Source: Candidatus Gracilibacteria bacterium CG2_30_37_12 | GTDB lineage: Bacteria; Patescibacteriota; Gracilibacteria; BD1-5; UBA2023 | Reading direction: 5' to 3' | DNA length: 8,852 nt | Assembly (NCBI GenBank): GCA_001873165.1 | Contig: MNYO01000029.1 | Span: 1-8,852 of the forward strand | In this document: piece by piece, positions 1-5,433 of the stretch | Numbering within the stretch: position 1 is the first letter of the stretch | Layout of the letters: the number at the start of each line of letters is the position of its first letter | Position numbers and translations under genes: made by a program | The notes under the pieces: generated by a model | Databases searched by the model: none | Seen by the model: only the letters and a program-made list of their open reading frames with translations | Told to the model about the DNA's origin: nothing

Positions 1-91
1 TATCCAGATCAGAAATCATCTATGGCGATATTAAACGTATATTTTTTAAGTGCTTGTATATTTTGGCATAATGGCAAAAAGTGTGTGGCTG

Positions 92-147
92 TTTTGACTA
101 CTTCACCCCGCTTCCAGAGGGCAGATAAGGGGGTAAATTAGTCAAAA
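92..147. repeat. Imperfect palindromic (REP/MITE-like) element
   Basis: Two 18-base arms (92-109 and 130-147) pair at 16 of 18 positions around a 20-base loop. The arms begin TTTTGACTA and carry a run of C on one side and G on the other. Neither side is followed by a T run, so it does not look like an ordinary terminator. The GC-richer core stands out from the AT-rich surroundings and resembles the dispersed palindromic elements seen in many bacterial genomes. It lies just beyond the point where the adhesin reading frame on the minus strand is lost (TAA at 194-196), so it may mark an insertion or rearrangement. No second copy was found in this window. Confidence 0.5.
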
Positions 148-193
148 ACAAGCCAAATTTAGCGAGAAATATAAAAGTTGATACTTGGGTGCC

Positions 194-673
194 TTAGATA
201 AGAGAACAACTTGTATTTTTAACCACACATAATTTTCTATTTAACCAAGAATATCAAACGAGTCATCAAGGATTATTTCAAATTATTGTATTATTAATAG
301 AATAAGAATTTTCTATAGAAATAGAATAAGAAACATGCACTCAAACCAATCATCAAACATATCAATTTATTCAAGTACAAACTATTGTATTATCAATAGA
401 ATAAGAGTTAATTAACAAACTTTGATTGTATCATATAATTCATCAAACCATACGATCTAGAGAATTTATATTATTATTAGTAGAATAAGAATTTGCCACC
501 AAAGAAATATTAGCTCAAACTAATCATCATACGCGTTGATTTCAGTTTATTGTATTCCTATTTGTATAGGAATTGGTAATGGACGAAACATTTACTCAAG
601 TTAATCATCATACGTCCACAATTCATTTTAATTTGCTATTAATAATATAAGAATCTGTTATTATTCAGAGAGT
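194..673 (-). pseudogene. In-frame GLUG-repeat remnant downstream of an amber codon
   Basis: This stretch continues the reading frame of the adhesin gene at 674-1606 past its TAG and stays open, with UGA as Gly, for 159 codons to a TAA at 194-196. It encodes five more GLUG-type repeats: each begins with a variant of VGGLVG, has a partly conserved N-S-Y-S about 8-12 residues later, then a variable Asn/Ile-rich spacer. The last repeat is degenerate, with NTSCS in place of NSYS. The DNA shows this as a diverged tandem repeat of roughly 80-100 bases. No ATG is available near its upstream end, so it would be translated only by readthrough or if the TAG is an error. I call it a remnant of the adhesin; the strict alternative is one intact gene with a sequencing error at 674-676. 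Confidence 0.7.
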
Positions 674-1606
674 CTATCAGGCTAATCATCATACATTTCA
701 ATTTCAGCTAATATTAGCTCAATCTAATCATAAGTTTTTTAAAGTTCCACTGGAATGACCAAACAATCATGTTTCTAAAATTGTCGGTCTATTTATAAAT
801 AATCATATGATTTTATATCATTTTCAATCCAAAACCCCCGTAAATCTTGTAAAATATGTTCAAATAGGATCAAAACCGAGTCATCCATGATTGAGCGGAT
901 TTCAAGACAGAGAAGTGGCACTACAATCGATATTGTTGGTCAAATGATAATTTCCAGATAAAGTAGTCGCATTAGTTCCTATGTTTTGAAGCTCTGTACA
1001 ATTCGTTATGGCGATAGTAGTTACTATTGATCCACATATCTTATTTTTACCTGAATCAAATCACTGGAGATACTTTCCTACTCAACAATCTGCGGCGAAG
1101 AGAGTATTAAAGGAGTCAGTAAAAGTTCCTCCAGGTATTTGTCAGGCAGGAGAAGATGGAAAAATAACAGTAGTTACTGGGGAAACAAGTAAGGTAGTTG
1201 TTCCCATAATGGTAACTATCTTGGCTATATCCTCACAAATTAGGTTTTTATTGGAATCAAATCATCTCACGTATCTTCCTGTTCCACAATCATTAAGTAT
1301 TTTCGTGAAGTATTTTTGAAAGAGTCAAGATCAGGGGGTAGTATTTGGATGTCATACAGTAAGTGTTAATGTATTAAAACTGGCAACACTTTTACAATCT
1401 ACAACACCAGTACTGGTAAATCATTGGATATAGTTTCCAACTCAACAATCTCCAAATATATTGGTCAGAATCTGATTAAATTTTCATCATGATATCCCTC
1501 CCGTTGGTTGACCATTCGGAAAAGAGAGAGCTTGAACAGGAAGAATGCTTATAAAAAAGAGGAGTGCAATAGGAAGGATTTTATAAACCAAGGAGAGCGT
1601 CTTCAT
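674..1606 (-). CDS. Secreted GLUG-repeat surface protein (adhesin-like), truncated by in-frame TAG
   Basis: A 310-residue product, read with UGA as Gly; about 25 of roughly 46 glycines are UGA, so the standard code shows no gene here. Residues 1-26 (MKTLSLVYK, a hydrophobic stretch, then VQA) form a signal peptide. Residues 43-195 contain three diverged copies of a module whose core is D-C-G-x-G-x-Y-hydrophobic-Q/R-G-F followed by a second Cys about 14-17 residues after the first. From about residue 202 comes the N-terminal cap typical of GLUG proteins: a CTELQNIG segment, then YHLTNNIDC, FDPIG, F-T-G-V-L-D-G and LFG motifs, ending in the first GLUG unit VGGLAG at 305-310. GLUG repeats (Pfam GLUG, PF07581) build beta-helical surface adhesins. 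The start ATG at 1606 is chosen because it gives the signal peptide; no Shine-Dalgarno site precedes it. It lies just downstream of the pilin terminator on the same strand, so low-level readthrough is possible. The surface location and adhesin role are inferred from the repeats. Confidence 0.82.
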
Positions 1607-1619
1607 GATAAAGGCAGTG

Positions 1620-1679
1620 AGGAAAATAAAAAAAGTACCACTCTCTTATATGCCGTGGGCAAATAAGAGAGTGGTACTT
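1620..1679 (-). terminator. Intrinsic terminator of the pilin gene run
   Basis: A perfect 17-bp stem (1633-1649 with 1663-1679, arm AAGTACCACTCTCTTAT) encloses a 13-base loop. Reading the minus strand, the stem is followed directly by TTTTTTATTTT (1632-1622), the layout of a rho-independent terminator. No T run follows on the plus strand. It sits about 140 bases after the stop of the last pilin-like gene and separates that run from the adhesin gene. Confidence 0.88.
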
Positions 1680-1820
1680 CCATTACGATGAAGTATTAAA
1701 AATCTGAAAATATTTGAGGAAAATGATTCGTATCATATTTTCTATATTGAGAAATATCGAGAGGTATTGTAGGTGCTTTTGGAAAAAATACAAAAAGAAA
1801 TTTTTGCCTCGAGAATTCTA

Positions 1821-2219
1821 CTATCGAATCCCATAAATCAAATTCACAATCATATTCACGATGGGAAATGAAAGAAGCATGAGAACAAAACCAAGAGCAG
1901 AATACTGCAAAGCAGTTTTTGCTTTTTTTACTTTTTCTCCATCTCCGAGAGCAGAAACATAGAGAATTGCCGATAAGACAATTCCTCCAACGGAAAGGAT
2001 AGATCCTGCAATAATAAGTTGATTGGTAATCTGTATCACCTTTCCTTTCACTCCTCAGGAAATAGTATAATCGCCTGCAGTTATAGAACCTTGTGGAGCA
2101 CATCCACTGAGAGCCCCTTGCACACTTCCATTTCCGTCATAGGTACATACTGCAAATACAGAGGAGAAGGAAATGGTAAGGAGAAATGCGAGGAAAAGAG
2201 AGAAGAATATTTTTTTCAT
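1821..2219 (-). CDS. T4SS pilin-like protein (fourth of four)
   Basis: A 132-residue small secreted membrane protein. A signal peptide (MKKIFF, hydrophobic core, cut near VFA at residue 23) is followed by a short ectodomain of about 35 residues with two cysteines (after VFAV and in SGCAPQG), then two hydrophobic helices at about 65-90 and 103-130. Between them is a charged turn, GDGEKVKKAK, which is the hallmark of VirB2/TrbC-like and T4SS_pilin families found often in candidate phyla. A UGA (2055-2057) must be read as Gly to join the signal peptide to the helices. ATG at 2219 is chosen because it begins the signal peptide; the open frame upstream runs into an inverted-repeat element. No Shine-Dalgarno site. 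Last gene before the terminator. The general pilin assignment is fairly sure; its exact partner machine is not visible. Confidence 0.82.
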
Positions 2220-2268
2220 AAAAATACATAAAGAAGATAAGAAATCTTTTGGTTTTTGAATTATTACA

Positions 2269-2409
2269 GAGATCATAAAGAATGATAGAATTTGTATGAA
2301 AAATGAAGCCATAGCTCCCCCTTGTGGGGTTACGGAGCGAACTGTACGACTTGTACGAAGAGCGAGGAACGGAATTTTGAATGCAAATTCTATCATTCTT
2401 TATGATCTC
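2269..2409. repeat. MITE-like element with perfect 26-bp terminal inverted repeats
   Basis: Arms at 2269-2294 and 2384-2409 are perfect inverted copies (starting GAGATCATAAAGAATGATAG), separated by 89 bases. Inside are a small CCCCC/GGGG hairpin near 2317-2330, the palindromic GTAC pair near 2344-2356 and a segment (GGAACGGAATTTTGAATGC) that resembles part of the gap between two other pilin genes at 3362-3380. The right arm ends one base before the stop codon of the preceding pilin gene. As RNA from the minus strand it would fold into a long hairpin between two co-oriented genes. It may be a non-autonomous mobile element or an mRNA processing/stability hairpin; no clear target-site duplication is seen. 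Confidence 0.75.
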
Positions 2410-2410
2410 C

Positions 2411-2911
2411 CTAAAAGGTGAATCCCGTGACAATCTTGACCGCTATATACCCAAGTGGAATGACTGCCAGTCCAATTACGGCATATATGAGAGCTTTCCA
2501 AGCATTTTTGAAATCTTCTTCTTTTCCTTGTGCCGTGAAGAGTGTGTATCCAATATAAAGAAAGATTCCTACGGTCACGATTCCGAGAAGTCCCATAATG
2601 TAGGTTTGAATATTACGAAGGAAATTCCCTTGAAGTGTGACATTGGTTCCTGCATTGGCACTATTATTCCCACCTCCCACTTGGAGCATAGATTGAGTCA
2701 CTCCTCCACCAACAGCTGAGTTCTGGAAAGATGCTGGAGTAGAATTGGTTGCTACAGGAGTATAACCACAATCGAGAGTCACATCCGCAGGACAATAACA
2801 CTGATACCCTGCTTGTGGTGCTGGACACGTTCTATTTGCTGCAAAACTTATCTCTATTCCATTAAAGAGAAATATGCTCAAAATTAATATCTTCACTCAT
2901 CTTTTTTTCAT
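2411..2911 (-). CDS. T4SS pilin-like protein with Cys-rich ectodomain (third of four)
   Basis: A 166-residue secreted protein. Reading UGA as Gly at codon 5 extends the frame to the ATG at 2911 and yields a proper signal peptide (MKKRGVKILIL..., cut near SFA at about 24). The first ATG-less open frame (a GTG at 2896) would lack the positive N-terminus. The ectodomain (about 25-100) has four cysteines within 20 residues (C-P-A-P...C-Y-C...C) and then a Gly/Asn/Ser-rich segment. Two hydrophobic helices follow (about 107-127 and 140-165), joined by GKEEDFKNAWKA, a charged loop matching those of the neighbouring pilins. This is the VirB2/TrbC-like pilin layout. The cysteine cluster is unusual for this family and could form disulfides outside the cell (inference). 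The stop TAG lies next to the 26-bp inverted repeat. Confidence 0.82.
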
Positions 2912-2935
2912 AAATTTTTCATAAAAAATAAAGTA

Positions 2936-3331
2936 CTATATCTGAAGACTATTAATGATATCAACGATAGTGTACGCCATAACCGAGAGGAGAACTCCGA
3001 TAAGTGCATAGATAATAGTATGTTTCGCGTGTTTTACTTTCTCATCATTTCCGATAGAAGTCAGAAACTGGAGACCTCCCCAAGAAATCGCAAGAATCGC
3101 AAGAATCCCTATATATTTAATCGTTTCCTTGATTACTTTCACAATCGGGAAAGTTGCATCACCTCCTGTATTCTCAAAAGGAAGCCCCATGGGATCTGGT
3201 TTCGGGAGAACATCCGCTGCATTTACAAAAGAGAAAATGAGGAGAAAAGAAAATAATATAACTGTCAGTATTATTGGACTTCAGAGACTCTTGAAAAATG
3301 ATGAAATTCGTTGTGAAAAGTGAGTATTCAA
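2936..3331 (-). CDS. T4SS pilin-like protein (second of four); start uncertain
   Basis: The C-terminal 84 residues, from the ATG at 3190, are clearly pilin-like: helix 1 (about IKYIGILAILAISWGGLQFL), charged loop GNDEKVKHAK and helix 2 (IIYALIGVLLSVMAYTIVDI). The frame continues upstream, through one UGA (3281-3283) read as Gly, into a convincing signal peptide ending FSFVNA, so the ATG at 3190 is probably internal. No in-frame ATG or GTG exists before that signal peptide; the only conventional candidate is TTG at 3331, giving 131 residues, and no ribosome-binding site supports it. A start at a rarer codon such as ATT near 3307 is possible. The loop GxxEKVKxAK matches the fourth pilin almost exactly, indicating close paralogy. 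Confidence 0.72.
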
Positions 3332-3379
3332 ATGAGTCGTACATCAGTACGATGAATGAAGAAACGGAACTTTGAATAC
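3324..3379. repeat. Hairpin element related to the 2269-2409 repeat
   Basis: Inverted 9-base arms GTATTCAAA (3324-3332) and TTTGAATAC (3371-3379) enclose a GTAC-N5-GTACGA motif and the segment GAAACGGAAC. The same order (GTAC-N5-GTACGA, then GGAACGGAA, then TTTTGAATGC) occurs inside the 141-base element between the third and fourth pilin genes. Both lie in gaps of the same gene run, so they look like two diverged copies of one element. It overlaps the presumed start of the second pilin, where it may influence translation. Confidence 0.5.
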
Positions 3380-3405
3380 GAAGTTCGCTTTTTGCAAGAG
3401 TCTGC

Positions 3406-4014
3406 TTACGCGATGAGCCATGAAACGAGCTGTATAATAGAATAAGAAAAAAGTGCGATAACAATCGCTGTGATATTCAATACAATAATAGTCTTTCCTT
3501 TCGCTGCTCGATCTGATGGACCGGTTGTCGAGATTATGAGACCTCCGACTACGATGGAGAGGACCGAAAGGGTTGTCGTTGCGATGAGAAGATATTTCCC
3601 GATATTAGCAAGAAGTGTCTTAAAATTCGTTTTGGTTCCTCCTGTGTATTTCTTCTCAGAAGGACTTAAATCATTGGGGTTGAGTCGAAATTCTGTACTC
3701 GTCATATCATTGGGACCTCAAGTGGGTAAAATTAAAGTTTTCCCCTGAGGTGTAGAAGAATTAGTAGCTTTAATACCAGCATCAATAGTAGATTGAGTGG
3801 TAGCAGGCGGTGGAGGATTAATAGTATTATTAATATTAGTTTGAGTTTGTGTAGGTGTAGGTGAAGCGGGTGTAGTAGTAGGTGTAGAAGAAAAGGTATT
3901 AGTAGTATTAGTTAAAACATTATTAGTGGTATTTAAATCTATGGCATAACCCATTTCAAACCCACCAAAAAAATACATTCCCAAAAGCAATAGACTGACA
4001 ATTCTCTTTTTCAT
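3406..4014 (-). CDS. T4SS pilin-like protein with long Thr/Asn/Pro-rich ectodomain (first of four)
   Basis: A 202-residue protein that the standard code splits in two: a secreted Thr-rich peptide (stopping at 3718) and a signal-less two-helix protein (from 3705). The two pieces are in one frame, joined by a UGA Gly (3718-3720) inside PTGGPND. Domain order: signal peptide about 1-24 (MKKRIVSLLLL...GYA), low-complexity Thr/Asn/Ser/Pro ectodomain about 25-98 including a PPPP run, a polar stretch with NPNDLSPSEKKYTGG, then two helices at about 142-163 and 176-200 flanking the loop TTGPSDRAAKGK. The helix-loop-helix end matches VirB2/TrbC-like pilins. The Thr/Asn-rich stretch could be a stalk or a glycosylation target (inference). 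First gene of the run, directly after the divergent control region; no Shine-Dalgarno site. Confidence 0.84.
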
Positions 4015-4142
4015 ATTTCAAAACAAAAGAAATAACAAACGCCGACATAGTATCTATTTTCCTGAAAAAATCCAAAAATAAGTTGATTTTTATGATATGT
4101 GCTTATACTAAAATTAGTTATATTTCATAAAATTACATTTTT
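4015..4142. promoter_or_regulatory. Divergent promoter region with inverted-repeat operator candidate
   Basis: This 128-base AT-rich gap separates the pilin run (minus) from the toxin-antitoxin pair (plus). For the plus strand, TTGATT (4083-4088) and TATACT (4104-4109) are -35/-10 candidates with a short 15-base spacer. An inverted repeat, TTTTATGATAT (4088-4098) and ATATTTCATAAAA (4120-4132, one mismatch), brackets the -10 candidate, the usual position of an operator used by antitoxins to repress their own operon. For the minus strand a weak TTGGAT/TACTAT pair with a 17-base spacer lies between about 4070 and 4040. All are read by eye and remain tentative. Confidence 0.4.
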
Positions 4143-4319
4143 ATGACTCAAATGAATGTTGATCTTTTTAAAAAAGCTTGATTAAGCTTTGAAGAGATAT
4201 CTATTATTGATAAAAACCTGAAAGATTTTGAAAAGGATGGGATTTCTACTGATTCAGATGAAGCTTTTGAGAGAATAAACAAAAGTGTATTTTCTAAATA
4301 TGCCGTGCAAAATGTATAA
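4143..4319 (+). CDS. Putative antitoxin of a type II toxin-antitoxin pair
   Basis: A 58-residue acidic protein, read with one UGA as Gly at residue 13 (FKKAGLSFEEIS). It is predicted to be mostly helical, with charged segments DKNLKDFEKDG and DSDEAFERI. No family is recognised from sequence alone. The antitoxin role is inferred from size, from placement directly upstream of a RelE/ParE-like toxin and from the 8-base overlap with it (shared ATGTATAA). Such antitoxins bind and neutralise the toxin and usually repress the operon. The ATG at 4143 is the first in frame and is followed by a second at codon 4; neither has a Shine-Dalgarno site. Confidence 0.68.
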
Positions 4320-4587
4320 AGTGAAATTACTCAAATGAGCTGAGAAAAATCTCATTGAGACCTTTAATTATATTTCTTTGGATAATCCTTATTATGTAAA
4401 AATAGTTCTAGATGAGATTAAAAAAAGTGTGGATTATCTAAAAGAATACCCATTCTTATGAAGAGAGATAGAAGACTGAGTAAGACAATTGGTTGAAGCT
4501 AAATATAAATTTAAAATAATATATAAAGTAACTGGCCCTATAGTTTCTGTGATAGCTATATTCAAAAATAAAAATAGTTGGGAATAA
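4312..4587 (+). CDS. RelE/ParE-family toxin (UGA-recoded)
   Basis: A 91-residue protein that exists only if three UGA codons (residues 9, 50 and 56) are Gly. The pattern fits the RelE/ParE superfamily: N-terminal beta strand YKVKLLKGAEK, helix ending YISLDNP, long helix IVLDEIKKSVDYLKEYP, then the family motif P-x-L-G-R (47-51), G-V-R-Q-L, and C-terminal strands KYKFKIIYKV and IVSVIAIFKNK. The UGA at residue 50 falls on the conserved Gly of the P-x-x-G-R motif, which supports the recoding. RelE members cleave mRNA on the ribosome; ParE members poison DNA gyrase. The sequence does not decide between them. ATG at 4312 overlaps the antitoxin stop by 8 bases, suggesting coupled translation. Confidence 0.85.
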
Positions 4588-4616
4588 GATGAAAAGAAAA
4601 AATTTCATCTTATTTT
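4583..4616 (+). terminator. AT-rich hairpin at the end of the toxin gene
   Basis: A perfect 12-bp stem AATAAGATGAAA (4583-4594) with TTTCATCTTATT (4603-4614) encloses an A-rich 8-base loop and overlaps the toxin stop codon. Only a short T run follows, but the stem itself ends in TTATTTT. It is the likely transcription end of the toxin-antitoxin pair, though weak for lack of GC. Confidence 0.5.
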
Positions 4617-4628
4617 AAGTTACTTTCC

Positions 4629-4658
4629 TTGAAAATTATCCTACTTATACTGTTTAAT
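4629..4658 (+). promoter_or_regulatory. Candidate promoter for the YvlD-like/SecG pair
   Basis: TTGAAA (4629-4634) and TTTAAT (4653-4658) are separated by 18 bases. Transcription would begin about 5-8 bases before the ATG at 4672, implying a nearly leaderless mRNA, which agrees with the absence of a Shine-Dalgarno site. Confidence 0.4.
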
Positions 4659-4671
4659 CTTCTAAACTTCT

Positions 4672-5055
4672 ATGAAAATCTTCATCTCTGTTCTCGCCAA
4701 TGCCGCTATTCTTTTTGGACTCCAGTATTTTCTCCCGTATGATACTACGACTCAGATGGGAATTCTTGCAAAAGGAGGTTGGCAACTCTATATCGCTGGT
4801 GGTATTATCCTTGGGCTTTTGAATGTATTTGTTCGTCCGATTCTCAAACTTCTTGGTTTTCCTTTCATACTGCTCACTTTCGGACTTTTTATTCTGGTAA
4901 TCAATGCAATTATTCTCTGGCTTCTGGAAAATGCTATAAATCTCCTCGGTATTTCCTGAGTCAGCTGGGAGATACATGGTACTGCGAATTTTGTAATTGC
5001 GGTTGCAATTTTTACTCTTTTCAATATAGTTGCGAACACTTTAGTAAAGAAGTAG
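4672..5055 (+). CDS. YvlD-like phage holin family 4 membrane protein
   Basis: A 127-residue protein with four hydrophobic segments (about 2-18, 36-52, 62-90 and 105-125). The central motif GLLNVFVRPILKLLGFP followed by LLTFGLFILVINA is characteristic of the Phage_holin_4_2/YvlD family (PF04020). UGA at residue 96 must be Gly; stopping there would remove the fourth membrane segment (through ANTLVKK), which family members of about 115-130 residues have. Function of YvlD-type proteins is poorly known; in Bacillus, YvlD is encoded in a cell-envelope stress operon. ATG at 4672 follows a pyrimidine-rich stretch without a Shine-Dalgarno site. SecG follows after 73 bases on the same strand. Confidence 0.85.
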
Positions 5056-5128
5056 TAAAAAAAGCTGAGACATACTGTTTTCTCCTTTTCTCCTTCTCCT
5101 TTCCACTTTATTTTTTCCACTCATTTTT

Positions 5129-5347
5129 ATGAACAAAATATTTTTCATTATTCAAATAATTGTTAGTATTCTTCTCATCCTTATTATCCTCGTACAGGCG
5201 AAAGGAAATGGACTCTCTATAGCACCAGGATCCAATGATTTTGGGAAATTCGAAAAACGCGGAGCAGAAAAAACACTTCACATCACAACGATTGTTCTCG
5301 CATGTATTTTCGTCGTAAACGCAACTATCTATTTCTTTCTCTCGTAA
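5129..5347 (+). CDS. secG: Preprotein translocase subunit SecG
   Basis: A 72-residue protein with two membrane helices (about 3-23 and 51-71). The family motif is clear: LVQAKGNGLS after helix 1, then F-G-K-F-E-K-R-G-A-E-K-T-L before helix 2, as in SecG proteins (usually 70-80 residues in short forms). SecG is the auxiliary subunit of the SecYEG channel and helps SecA-driven export. All four pilin-like proteins and the adhesin in this window carry signal peptides that would use this channel, though the co-location may be chance. No UGA codon occurs inside it. It shares its strand with the YvlD-like gene and is followed by a hairpin terminator. Confidence 0.93.
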   Translation: MNKIFFIIQIIVSILLILIILVQAKGNGLSIAPGSNDFGKFEKRGAEKTLHITTIVLACIFVVNATIYFFLS

Positions 5348-5366
5348 GAAAATAAAATACCCCTGT

Positions 5367-5411
5367 AGTCCTTAAAGTAAGATTTGTAACTTTAAGGACT
5401 TTCAACTTTAT
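5367..5411 (+). terminator. Hairpin terminator after secG
   Basis: A perfect 12-bp stem AGTCCTTAAAGT (5367-5378) with ACTTTAAGGACT (5389-5400) around a 10-base loop, followed by TTCAACTTTAT. The T tract is imperfect, but position (20 bases after the secG stop, 34 before the next start) fits transcription termination. Confidence 0.65.
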
Positions 5412-5433
5412 AGGCTTTATAGACTTTTTTCCT

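Noticed and set aside
1..19. Possible start of a minus-strand gene (ATG at 19) running off the window
   Set aside because: Only six codons are visible; nothing supports or excludes it.
23..139. Short plus-strand frame of about 38 codons (ATG at 23)
   Set aside because: Too short, no start signals, and it runs through the palindromic element.
240..730. AT-rich degenerate tandem repeat that looks at first like a non-coding repeat array, origin iterons or CRISPR-like spacing
   Set aside because: The period is irregular (about 80-100 bases) and the repeats translate on the minus strand, with UGA as Gly, into GLUG motifs, so the DNA repeat is a by-product of protein repeats.
1008..1319. Plus-strand open frame of 103 codons
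   Set aside because: It lies antisense to the adhesin gene, whose minus-strand frame shows a signal peptide, repeats and GLUG motifs; the plus frame has no recognisable features.
1696..2103. Minus-strand open frame of 135 codons
   Set aside because: It overlaps the fourth pilin in another frame, has no family resemblance and extends into the 3' untranslated region before the terminator.
2137..2433. Minus-strand open frames crossing the inverted-repeat element, including a possible N-terminal extension of the fourth pilin
   Set aside because: Their sequence derives from the hairpin element; the ATG at 2219 gives a complete signal peptide.
5385..5413. Possible promoter TTGTAA/TTTATA before the binding-protein gene
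   Set aside because: The -35 box would lie inside the secG terminator hairpin and the -10 match is poor.
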